A DNA stretch of 64,000 bases. It comes from CAYFWF01 sp964346815. GTDB taxonomy: Bacteria > Acidobacteriota > Aminicenantia > Aminicenantales > Aminicenantaceae. The notes beneath the pieces were generated by a model. It did not search any database, had not been told where the DNA came from, and worked only from the letters and a program-made list of their open reading frames with translations. The stretch spans positions 248,001 to 312,000 of the forward strand of contig CAYFWF010000068.1 in the NCBI GenBank assembly GCA_964346815.1, in the 5' to 3' direction. The position numbers and the translations under genes are program-made. Below, piece by piece: positions 50,364 to 58,118 of the stretch (position 1 is its first letter; the number at the start of each line of letters is the position of its first letter).

Positions 50364-50397
50364 AAAAAAAAGGGGAGTTTCTGTAAGAACCACCCCC
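50364..50397 (-). terminator. Rho-independent terminator for glutamate dehydrogenase
   Basis: On the minus strand GGGG...TTCT-loop-AGAA...CCCC (imperfect stem) is followed by eight T residues (50371-50364), 40 bp after the glutamate dehydrogenase stop. Confidence 0.55.
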
Positions 50398-50436
50398 ATT
50401 TCTGTTCGAATTTCTTTCTTCTCTTTGGCAGAGAGA

Positions 50437-51912
50437 TCAGGGAAAGATACCTCGTTCTTTGTAGACCATCTCCAGCCGGGAGATCGCAACAATCTGAGCC
50501 GCAGTCCTCATATCGACCTTGTGTTTTTCAGCAGCAGCCCGCACCCGCTCATAAGCGCTGATGATGATCTTTTTCAGTTTTTGATCGATCTCTTCCTCTT
50601 CCCAGAACTCGCTCCGCTTGTTCTGCAGCCACTCGAAATAGCTGACAATAACTCCTCCAGCATTGCAGAGAATATCCGGGATCACATCGATATTCCTTCT
50701 CTGAAGAGCCTTATCGCCCTCGGGTTCAGTTGGTCCGTTGGCCCCTTCAGCAACCAGCCTGACATTGAGAATTTCCGCCGTATCGGCAGTGATTTGATTC
50801 TCCAGGGCAGCAGGGATGAAGATGTCTGCCTTGGTGCTGAAAAATCTCTCATGGTTGATAGAGTCCACTTGGGGATAACCCAGAACGGCTCCTCTGTGCT
50901 CTTTCACGTACTCTGCGAGATCATCGGGATCGATCCCTTCTTTTTTATAGATAGCGCCCGATACATCCTCGACTGCGATCAATCTTGCCCCATGTTGTTT
51001 CATCAACCGTGCGGCCCATGAGCCTACGTTCCCGAATCCTTGAACGATATAGCTCGCGCCTTTCAGGTTAAGACCATGATCCCGGGCCCATTTTTCTATG
51101 AGAAAGACGATACCCTGCCCTGTGGCTTTATTCCTCCCTTGACTTCCTCCTGCCTCGAGAGGTTTTCCGGTAACAACATGGATACATCGGTTTCTTTCGG
51201 TGGGGGTCATGGTGGACATAAAGGTGTCCAGCATCCAGGCCATGATCTGGGGATTGGTGTTTACATCTGGAGCGGGAATATCATACTCCGGTCCGATGTT
51301 ATTACCCAATGCATATGTGAAGCGTCTGGTAATTCTTTCGAGTTCCTCAGGAGTGAAATCGGCGGGATCGAGTTGAATTCCTCCCTTTGCCCCTCCGAAA
51401 GGAATCTTGACCAGTGCTGTTTTCCAAGTCATCAGGGTCGCCAAAGCACGAATTTCTTCGATATCGACCATAGGATGGAAGCGAAGCCCTCCTTTGAATG
51501 GGCCTAAGGCATTGTTGTGCTGAACTCTGTAACCGGTCAGCATCCTAATTTTGCCGTTCTCCATTTTTACAGGAAAATGGACCACGAGTTCGTTCATGGT
51601 TCCGGTCAGGATTTCGCAGATATCCTTATCGAAATGAACAACTTCTTCCGCCTTTTCGAGCTGTTTGATAACATTCTCGTAAAGACTCGTTTTCTTTCTC
51701 ACCTTCGCCTGATAATACTCACACCGCCAGATCCCTGTCTTGGGCTTCACAATCGAGCATATGTCCTGGATTTCGCAGTATTTGCATAATCCTTTGTGCG
51801 GGCGACCTTCTTCCAACCCAGGCCTGCCATGCTGGAAATACAGCAGTTTCCAATCTTTTGTCGCCGCGATGGGTTTTAATCCGTTCATTGCGTTTCGTTG
51901 CTTTTCTCTCAT
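50437..51912 (-). CDS. gdhA: Glu/Leu/Phe/Val dehydrogenase with Cys4 N-terminal extension
   Basis: 491 residues from the ATG at 51912, which has AAGGAG 7 nt upstream and lies just after a sigma-54 promoter. Residues ~75-491 are a standard glutamate dehydrogenase: GGLRFHP, the catalytic lysine in PFGGAKGGI, PAPDVNTN, Rossmann motif VQGFGNVGS and NAGGVIVSYFEW. The first ~70 residues are unusual and carry four cysteines (C43, C46, C52, C64; CxxC-x5-C-x11-C) that could bind zinc or an Fe-S cluster. It reversibly converts glutamate to 2-oxoglutarate and ammonia. Confidence 0.93.
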   Translation of the reverse strand: MREKQRNAMNGLKPIAATKDWKLLYFQHGRPGLEEGRPHKGLCKYCEIQDICSIVKPKTGIWRCEYYQAKVRKKTSLYENVIKQLEKAEEVVHFDKDICEILTGTMNELVVHFPVKMENGKIRMLTGYRVQHNNALGPFKGGLRFHPMVDIEEIRALATLMTWKTALVKIPFGGAKGGIQLDPADFTPEELERITRRFTYALGNNIGPEYDIPAPDVNTNPQIMAWMLDTFMSTMTPTERNRCIHVVTGKPLEAGGSQGRNKATGQGIVFLIEKWARDHGLNLKGASYIVQGFGNVGSWAARLMKQHGARLIAVEDVSGAIYKKEGIDPDDLAEYVKEHRGAVLGYPQVDSINHERFFSTKADIFIPAALENQITADTAEILNVRLVAEGANGPTEPEGDKALQRRNIDVIPDILCNAGGVIVSYFEWLQNKRSEFWEEEEIDQKLKKIIISAYERVRAAAEKHKVDMRTAAQIVAISRLEMVYKERGIFP

Positions 51913-51939
51913 CTTTTCTCTCCTTTCCTCAACCATCAT

Positions 51940-51955
51940 AGCAACTTTAGTGCCA
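51940..51955 (-). promoter_or_regulatory. Sigma-54 promoter for glutamate dehydrogenase
   Basis: Minus strand TGGCAC-TAAAG-TTGCT, a full consensus match, gives a start near 51929 and a 16-nt leader carrying the Shine-Dalgarno sequence. No TGTTC/GAACA dyad is visible upstream, so its activator may differ. Confidence 0.7.
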
Positions 51956-52137
51956 TTTTTTTCTAGCGGGGAAAAAAGAACGAAATTTCAATATCATTCG
52001 GCACTCGAAATCTTATAAGGCACAGAAAAAAAAGAACTTATAGCACCTTTTATTTCATATGAGGCTGTCGGCTTTCGGAAAAAAAAGAGAGATGAGATTT
52101 GAGATAGGTGGATAGATTTTATCCGCCGGGGAAAATT

Positions 52138-53475
52138 TTACCTTTTTTTCAGTTTTTCTCTCAGCGTCTTGCGAGTGATTCCCAATATCTCTGCAGCCCT
52201 GGTCTTGTTTCCATCCACACTAGCCAGTACACTGCGGATGTGGGAGGCCTCGACCTCAGCCAGGGTTCGGTTTGGACTCACTCCCCGCAGGGCAGAAAAA
52301 CGCATCAGGGAAGGAAGATCAGGGATATCAATCAGATCACCCTCGGTCATAACAATGAGTCTTTGGATGATATTCTCCAGCTCTCTAACGTTTCCAGGCC
52401 AATCATAACTCTTTAGAACTTTGAGAGCTGCTTCTGAGAAGTGGGGGACCTCCTTCCCGAATTCCTTGGCAAATTTCTTGGAAAAATGTTTGACCAATAG
52501 CAAAATGTCTTCCTCTCTTTCTCTCAAAGGAGGAATATCGATTGTGATGACATTAAGCCGATAATAAAGGTCTTCACGGAATTCATCTTTTTCCACCAGC
52601 GTCAATAAATCTTTGTTGGTAGCAGCGATGATCCGGATATCGACTCTCTGCGGCTGTCTCGCTCCCACCAGAAAGACTTCTTTATCCTGCAGTACGCGAA
52701 GCAGCTTCACCTGCATGGTAAGAGTCATCTCGCTGATTTCGTCCAGGAATATGGTGCCGCCCTCTGCGGTTTGAAAAAATCCTGCCCGTGTTTCCACAGC
52801 ACCAGTGAAGGCACCCTTGATATATCCAAAAAGTTCGCTCTCGAGCAGTGTCTCGGGAATCCCCCCACAGTTTATCGGGACAAAAGGAGCCGAGGAACGG
52901 CTGCTTCTGTAGTGAATGGCCCTGGCCACAAGCTCTTTTCCTGTGCCACTCTCTCCAGTAATGAGGATGGTCGCCGAACTCAGCGCTGCCTTGTCGATAG
53001 CAACAAAGACTTTCCGCATAGCGTCAGATTCGCCAATAAGACCTTGACGAGATTCAGGGGAAGGCTTAAGAGGCTTCTCGGCCACCCTTCGTGTGCGCAG
53101 CTTTTCGAGGACTCGTCGGACCGAAGCTAAAAGCTCTTCTTCCGTGAAAGGTTTGGGGAGATATTCTTCGGCCCCTTTTTTGACAGCTTCCACCGCCCCT
53201 TCGATCGAAGGGTACCCTGTGATCATCATCACTTCGGTAGTCCTGTAATTTTCATGGATGTGGCGTACTAGACTCAGACCGTCTACCTCTGGCATTTTGA
53301 GGTCTGTGATGACTAAATCTACAGACGCAGATTCTAAAATCTTGATGGCTTCGACAGCTCCAAGGGCAGTCAAGACATGGTAGCCTTCTGACTCCAGATT
53401 TCTCTGCAGCAATTCCAGAGTATCCGGGGAATCGTCAACAACCAAGATCCTTTCTTTTTCTGAGGAATTCTTCAT
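52138..53475 (-). CDS. Sigma-54-dependent response regulator (NtrC/AtoC family)
   Basis: 445 residues: receiver domain with phospho-acceptor D58 (VITDLKMPEVDG), AAA+ domain with Walker A GESGTGKE, intact GAFTGA loop (YIKGAFTGAVETRAGFF), Walker B GGTIFLDEISEM and C-terminal Fis helix-turn-helix (NKTRAAEILGITRKTLREKL). It follows its kinase gene by 24 bp and is presumably its partner. It is a second candidate activator for the sigma-54 promoters in this region. Confidence 0.95.
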   Translation of the reverse strand: MKNSSEKERILVVDDSPDTLELLQRNLESEGYHVLTALGAVEAIKILESASVDLVITDLKMPEVDGLSLVRHIHENYRTTEVMMITGYPSIEGAVEAVKKGAEEYLPKPFTEEELLASVRRVLEKLRTRRVAEKPLKPSPESRQGLIGESDAMRKVFVAIDKAALSSATILITGESGTGKELVARAIHYRSSRSSAPFVPINCGGIPETLLESELFGYIKGAFTGAVETRAGFFQTAEGGTIFLDEISEMTLTMQVKLLRVLQDKEVFLVGARQPQRVDIRIIAATNKDLLTLVEKDEFREDLYYRLNVITIDIPPLREREEDILLLVKHFSKKFAKEFGKEVPHFSEAALKVLKSYDWPGNVRELENIIQRLIVMTEGDLIDIPDLPSLMRFSALRGVSPNRTLAEVEASHIRSVLASVDGNKTRAAEILGITRKTLREKLKKR

Positions 53476-53499
53476 CTTTTGCCCTCCATTTTTCTCCTT

Positions 53500-55227
53500 C
53501 TAATCTGCAATTGGAAGCTGGATCTCGAATCTTGTCCCTTGTCCAACGCGGCTGTCCACATGAATTGTCCCCCCGTGGGAAGTGATAATGCCATGGACTA
53601 CAGACATACCCAGTCCTGTTCCCTTCCCAACATCTTTGGTGGTGAAAAAGGGCAGAAAAATCTGCTTAAGCACTTTTTTCTCCATACCCATACCCGTGTC
53701 CTCCACAATGAGTGATACGTGCTTTTGGGTGGATTTTGTCTGGATGGTCAGTTGACCTCCATCCGGCATAGCCTGGATGGCGTTAACGATGATATTGACC
53801 AAAACCTGTGTCATTTGGGCAGGATCAGCAGTTATGTCTCTAAGGTCCTGGGACAGAAACCGGACCACCTTGATGTTTTCCTTGGTGCACCGTGATTCTA
53901 GAAAATAGAGGCCCTCCTCTATAATCTGGTTTAAGTTCACCCTTGTTTTTTGGGGCGGCATCTGTCTGGCAAAAAGCATCAATTTCTTGACGACCTCCCT
54001 TGCGTGGAGAGAGGCTTTCATGATTTTTTCGACGTCTTTTTTGGTCTGATCTGATGTTTTGGGAGACTTCTGGATGAGTTGGGCAAAACCCAAGATACTT
54101 CCAATGGGCTCGTTCAATTCATGAGCGATTCCTGCGGAGAGCTGTCCGATGGTAGCCAATCGGTCCGCGTGGCGGAGCTGTTCCTGGAGCCTTTCCTTGT
54201 CCCTTTCGACCTGCTTCCTTTCGATGATCAGGGCAATCTCCCTGGCGACTGTATCGATCAGACTTCTTTCCTCTTTCAAAAAGGGGCCTTCGTCCAATTC
54301 AGGCATTTCTTTTGCATAGACAACCTCTACGAAACCTCTTTTTTGGCCATCCACAACGATATCAGCGGTTTGCTTTTCAGCTCCCTCTTGAAAGCGGGGA
54401 GTCTCATAGGATTGTTCGTCCAACATGATCCTGGCCGATGCGATATCTGGATAAAGCCAGGCATGAGGAAGAATCTCGACAATACCCTGGATGATTATTT
54501 CCAGGGATACAGATTCTTGTTCTTCCAGTTTAGCAATGCCATACATGCAGGTCAGTTCCTTGACCCGCTCCCTGAGCTCCACCTGGGCCCTCCTGTGGAC
54601 CAATGCTATCCCGAGTGTCTGTGCAACACCTTCGAAAAACTGTACATACTGACTTGAAAAAGAACCTCTGCTCCGGATTTTTAGCTCCAGGAGCCCGATG
54701 CTCTCATCTTTTATACGGATAGGAATGAGGACAAGAGAGCGAAATGTTCTATCCGCACTGAGTCGATCTTCTCCAGAAATCATTTCCATCTTTTGAAGGA
54801 GAGCGAGAGTGTTCTCGATATCTTCTGTCCAGAAACTTCCCGTTGCAGTGAAACAGGGCAGGGAAGGATCGAACCGTCCAATAAAGATTTCTCGGCTCAT
54901 ACGTTCCAACCAATAATTTTCCCTGTATTTTGGGATTATTCTCCCGGCTTGATCTTTTTCAACGGGCATGATTTCGAAATGGAAGGAACTGGCCTTGGTC
55001 CGGCTAACCTCGCTTCGGTAGAATTTAGCCCTCTCTTTCAGCCACATCCCCACAGAGTCAGCTCCAGAGAAATCCATCAGGATCTTAGAGGCTTCGTGTA
55101 GAAAGTCTACTCTTAAGAGACCCTCTAGTGCCAGCTGCATGATTTGAAAGGAGAGCTGTCGGATTCTCTCGAAGTCGTTGCTGCTTTTGGCTGATTCGGG
55201 TTCTTTTTTGGCTGTTTTCTTTTCCAT
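53500..55227 (-). CDS. Cytoplasmic GAF-domain sensor histidine kinase
   Basis: 575 residues with no membrane helix. Two GAF-like modules (about 25-215 and 220-345) precede a coiled linker, the HisKA box with phospho-acceptor His in GIAHELNEPIGSILG, and the HATPase domain (NIIVNAIQAMPDGG, VEDTGMGM, FFTTKDVGKGTGLGMSVV). It therefore senses an intracellular signal, unlike the membrane-bound kinase at 41379. It forms an operon with the response regulator downstream and is divergent from the second permease group. Confidence 0.93.
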   Translation of the reverse strand: MEKKTAKKEPESAKSSNDFERIRQLSFQIMQLALEGLLRVDFLHEASKILMDFSGADSVGMWLKERAKFYRSEVSRTKASSFHFEIMPVEKDQAGRIIPKYRENYWLERMSREIFIGRFDPSLPCFTATGSFWTEDIENTLALLQKMEMISGEDRLSADRTFRSLVLIPIRIKDESIGLLELKIRSRGSFSSQYVQFFEGVAQTLGIALVHRRAQVELRERVKELTCMYGIAKLEEQESVSLEIIIQGIVEILPHAWLYPDIASARIMLDEQSYETPRFQEGAEKQTADIVVDGQKRGFVEVVYAKEMPELDEGPFLKEERSLIDTVAREIALIIERKQVERDKERLQEQLRHADRLATIGQLSAGIAHELNEPIGSILGFAQLIQKSPKTSDQTKKDVEKIMKASLHAREVVKKLMLFARQMPPQKTRVNLNQIIEEGLYFLESRCTKENIKVVRFLSQDLRDITADPAQMTQVLVNIIVNAIQAMPDGGQLTIQTKSTQKHVSLIVEDTGMGMEKKVLKQIFLPFFTTKDVGKGTGLGMSVVHGIITSHGGTIHVDSRVGQGTRFEIQLPIAD

Positions 55228-55257
55228 ATCTTTACAGTCTACATTATGCTAAACTTA

Positions 55258-55285
55258 ACTTTAATCTCTTGTACGTGAATGTCAA
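55258..55285 (-). promoter_or_regulatory. Sigma-70-type promoter for the GAF kinase operon
   Basis: TTGACA (55285-55280), 16-bp spacer, TAAAGT (55263-55258) on the minus strand, with a start near 55251 ahead of the ATG at 55227. Confidence 0.4.
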
Positions 55286-55300
55286 GAGACAACTCGTATT

Positions 55301-55339
55301 CTGTTCGCTAGCGGACAGCATCTGTTACCTTTATGAACA
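55301..55339 (+). promoter_or_regulatory. Tandem activator sites (UAS1/UAS2) of the second permease group
   Basis: TGTTC-GCTAGC-GGACA (55302-55317, extended to an 18-bp dyad) and TGTTA-CCTTTAT-GAACA (55323-55339). Length, 21-bp phase and distance to the -24 element (53 bp from the second site) equal those at 44245-44283. A perfect CCTTTATAAAGG palindrome follows at 55340-55351. Confidence 0.65.
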
Positions 55340-55391
55340 CCTTTATAAAGGAATTCCTTCCCTCTCTGCCTGTTAGTCATGATAAGCAGGA

Positions 55392-55407
55392 TGGCATAGT
55401 TTTTGCT
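55392..55407 (+). promoter_or_regulatory. Sigma-54 promoter for the second permease group
   Basis: TGGCAT-AGTTT-TTGCT matches the -24/-12 consensus. The start is predicted near 55419, before the 20-residue frame at 55487 and the permease at 55600. The 372-bp region 55228-55599 otherwise holds only the activator sites and the opposing promoter. Confidence 0.7.
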
Positions 55408-55486
55408 ATCTATAATCAGAGAGAAGAACCATGTTATCTTTCAATACGTTGGTGAGAAAAAAACTTATCAGAGGGGAGCTGGCAGG

Positions 55487-55549
55487 ATGAGTAAAATATT
55501 TTGGTTTATAGCCGTGGTCATAATTCTGTTCCTTTTTTTCCTGGGTTAG
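55487..55549 (+). CDS. Candidate 20-residue hydrophobic peptide
   Basis: An ATG with GGGGAG 8-13 nt upstream opens a 20-codon frame ending at TAG 55549. The product is a Met-Ser-Lys start followed by one uninterrupted hydrophobic helix (I, F, W, V, L) and a final Gly, i.e. a single-helix membrane peptide. It lies between the sigma-54 promoter and the first permease of the group. It could be a small transporter-associated peptide or a leader. A frame this short can also arise by chance. Confidence 0.4.
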   Translation: MSKIFWFIAVVIILFLFFLG

Positions 55550-55599
55550 GGGCCGACTAATATGAATTTTGCGGTAAAAGGGTATGGCTGGAGTTAACA

Positions 55600-58002
55600 A
55601 TGTTTAGAAATTACCTCAAGATCGCCCTCAGAAACATTGTCAAACTAAAGATATATTCTATCATCACTGTGATAGGCCTTGTGATAGGGATAACCTGCTG
55701 CCTCCTCATTATGCTGTATGTCAAGCAAGAGGTCGGGTATGATAATTTCTATCCGAATGCAGATAGAATTTATCGTATAGGCCATAAGCTCATCCGGCCC
55801 CAACGAACGGGCATCAGTGCATCGACGCCAACACCAGTTGCTCCAGCTCTCGAGGAGGAATATCCGGAAATCGAACACATCACCCGGATCTATTTTGATT
55901 CTCAGGTTTTGTTCGAATATGGAGAAAAACAAATCTATGAAGATAGAGTGATATATGCGGATCCTGAATTTTTCCAAGTTTTTCCCTTTCGGCTCCTCAA
56001 GGGTGATCTTCTGCACCTCCTCGATACTCCCCAATCAATGGTCATTACAGCATCTGCGGCTGAAAAATATTTTGGGGATGAAGATCCGATAGGAAAGGTC
56101 TTTCAGGTCAACAAGCAGGCCAACTTCATGGTCACAGGAGTTATGGAAGACGTACCTGTCAATTCTCATTATCATTTCGATTTTATTCTTTCCTTTTTGG
56201 CTAAAAATGAGCAGAACTTCGGCCTTTGGCTCAACCTGTGGACAGGAGTCACAACGCTTTATACCTATGCAGTCCTTTCCGAGAACCTGCATATCCAGGA
56301 ATTCCAAAGCCGGATCGAGGACCTTATAACCCACCATGCTGGTGAAAGACCTGATGTTGAGAGAAAGCTCTTTTTGCAGCCTCTCAAAAGCATCCATCTC
56401 CATTCCCATCTGGAAGATGAAATCGAAGCGAACAATTTTGTCTCTAATCTGGTGATCCTTTCTACGATTGCTTTTCTTATCTTGATCATTGCATGTATCA
56501 ACTACATGAATTTGGCCACGGCCCAGTCCTCCAGACGGGCCAGAGAAGTCGGAATGAGAAAAGTGTTGGGTGCGAAGCGCTTTCAACTTGTGAGACAATT
56601 TATGGGAGAATCCATACTTCTTACTCTGATAGCCATGCTCATTTCTCTGGTAACGGTGGAATTGTTCCTGCCGGCTTTTTCTTCTCTGGTGGGAAAACAG
56701 GTCGATTTCGACTATGAACAGAACTTGGCGTTTCTAGCTGTGTTTTTTCTGATAACAATGTTTGTGGGGATTCTTGCCAGCCTCTATCCGGCACTTTTCT
56801 TATCCCGTCATCAGCCCATCAAAACAATGAAAGGCATGAAGGAATCGGTTAAAGTCTCCTTCGGACAGCTTTTCTTTAAAAGGATTTTGGTCGTCATCCA
56901 ATTTGTCGTCTCGATTCTGCTGATCATCTGCACGCTGGTTATCGCCCAACAACTGCGTTATATGGAGAATGCTCATCTGGGTTTCGATAAGGAATACATG
57001 CTCATGGTGCCCATCCAAGGCGATTCTGGGCGGAAACAGCACGAAACCATTAAAAATGAGCTTCTGAGACAACCAGGAGTGATAGGGGCAGCGGCCTGCC
57101 TGCGGGCACCCATTTCTGGCAATGTCATCGTGACCTATGGCCGTTTGGAGGGAGCATCCAAAGAACAGGCCTTTCTTGTCTATCACAATTTTGTCGATAC
57201 AGACTACATCGACCATTTCAAAATCGAAATGGCTGCAGGACGAAAATTATCAAGGGAATATTTCACAGATTTAAAGGAAGCCTTTGTCATCAATGAAGCC
57301 ACGGTTCGAAAATCCGGCTTTGCTTCTGCCGAGGAAGCCATAGGCAAAAGATTTCTCACAGGAATGGGTTTGCAGGGGACAATCATCGGAGTCATGAAGG
57401 ATTTCCATATTTCATCCTTCCATCAGGAAATCGAGCCCATGCTCCTGAGCTACGATCCAAAATATTTTTGGGAGATGAGCATAAAAATAAAGTCGACCGA
57501 CATCTCGTCATCCTTGGCCTCGATAGAGAAAACATTTAAAAAATTTATCCCGGAATATCCTTTCGACTTTGCCTTTCTGGACGAAGACATCCAATCACTC
57601 TATCAGGGAGAGATGCAGACAGGAAGAATCATCCGGACGTTTTCCATAATTGCCATTCTGATCGCCTGCATGGGATTGTTCGGTTTGACTGACTTTGCTG
57701 CACAGAGGCGCACAAAAGAGATCGGGATTCGAAAAGTGATGGGCGCGACAGCCTCCAATATCATTCTGCTCCTCTCTACAGAATTCACCAAATGGGTATT
57801 GTTGGCCAATATCCTAGCCTGGCCCCTTGCGTACTATGCCATGGACAGATGGCTTCTTGGATTTGCTTATCGCACAAGCATAGGATTTTGGCCTTTTATC
57901 CTTGGGGCTGTTTTTGCTTTTGCCATTGCTATGATTACGGTTAGCTACCAAGCCGTTAAATCTGCGCTGGCCAATCCAGTGGAGTCTTTAAGATATGAAT
58001 AG
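55600..58002 (+). CDS. ABC permease (FtsX/MacB double module)
   Basis: 800 residues, with no prefix domain. Starts MFRNYLKIALRNIVKLKIYS with helix 1 at about 20-42, a MacB-type periplasmic domain (VTGVMEDVPVNSHYHFDF), CINYMNLATAQSSRRAREVG with three helices, a second periplasmic domain, and the C-terminal ACMGLFGLTDFAAQRRTKE and VSYQAVKSALANPVESLRYE. GGAG lies 6 nt upstream of the ATG. It is a paralogue of the permeases at 47717 and 58119. The next gene begins 117 bp later. Confidence 0.94.
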   Translation: MFRNYLKIALRNIVKLKIYSIITVIGLVIGITCCLLIMLYVKQEVGYDNFYPNADRIYRIGHKLIRPQRTGISASTPTPVAPALEEEYPEIEHITRIYFDSQVLFEYGEKQIYEDRVIYADPEFFQVFPFRLLKGDLLHLLDTPQSMVITASAAEKYFGDEDPIGKVFQVNKQANFMVTGVMEDVPVNSHYHFDFILSFLAKNEQNFGLWLNLWTGVTTLYTYAVLSENLHIQEFQSRIEDLITHHAGERPDVERKLFLQPLKSIHLHSHLEDEIEANNFVSNLVILSTIAFLILIIACINYMNLATAQSSRRAREVGMRKVLGAKRFQLVRQFMGESILLTLIAMLISLVTVELFLPAFSSLVGKQVDFDYEQNLAFLAVFFLITMFVGILASLYPALFLSRHQPIKTMKGMKESVKVSFGQLFFKRILVVIQFVVSILLIICTLVIAQQLRYMENAHLGFDKEYMLMVPIQGDSGRKQHETIKNELLRQPGVIGAAACLRAPISGNVIVTYGRLEGASKEQAFLVYHNFVDTDYIDHFKIEMAAGRKLSREYFTDLKEAFVINEATVRKSGFASAEEAIGKRFLTGMGLQGTIIGVMKDFHISSFHQEIEPMLLSYDPKYFWEMSIKIKSTDISSSLASIEKTFKKFIPEYPFDFAFLDEDIQSLYQGEMQTGRIIRTFSIIAILIACMGLFGLTDFAAQRRTKEIGIRKVMGATASNIILLLSTEFTKWVLLANILAWPLAYYAMDRWLLGFAYRTSIGFWPFILGAVFAFAIAMITVSYQAVKSALANPVESLRYE

Positions 58003-58118
58003 AGACATTATAGTCTGAGCGATGAGTGAAGCTGCAAGAGGAAAAAGCGATCGTCTCCGTGAAAGGTCTATGTCGGAGCGTGCCGTCAGAGTCTCTCCCC
58101 TGTATAGAGGAGGCTAAA

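Noticed and set aside
58026..58118. In-frame extension of the third permease to an upstream ATG
   Set aside because: GAGGAGG 5 nt before 58119 and homology to the neighbours' N-termini fix the start there; the extension is unlike any permease prefix domain.
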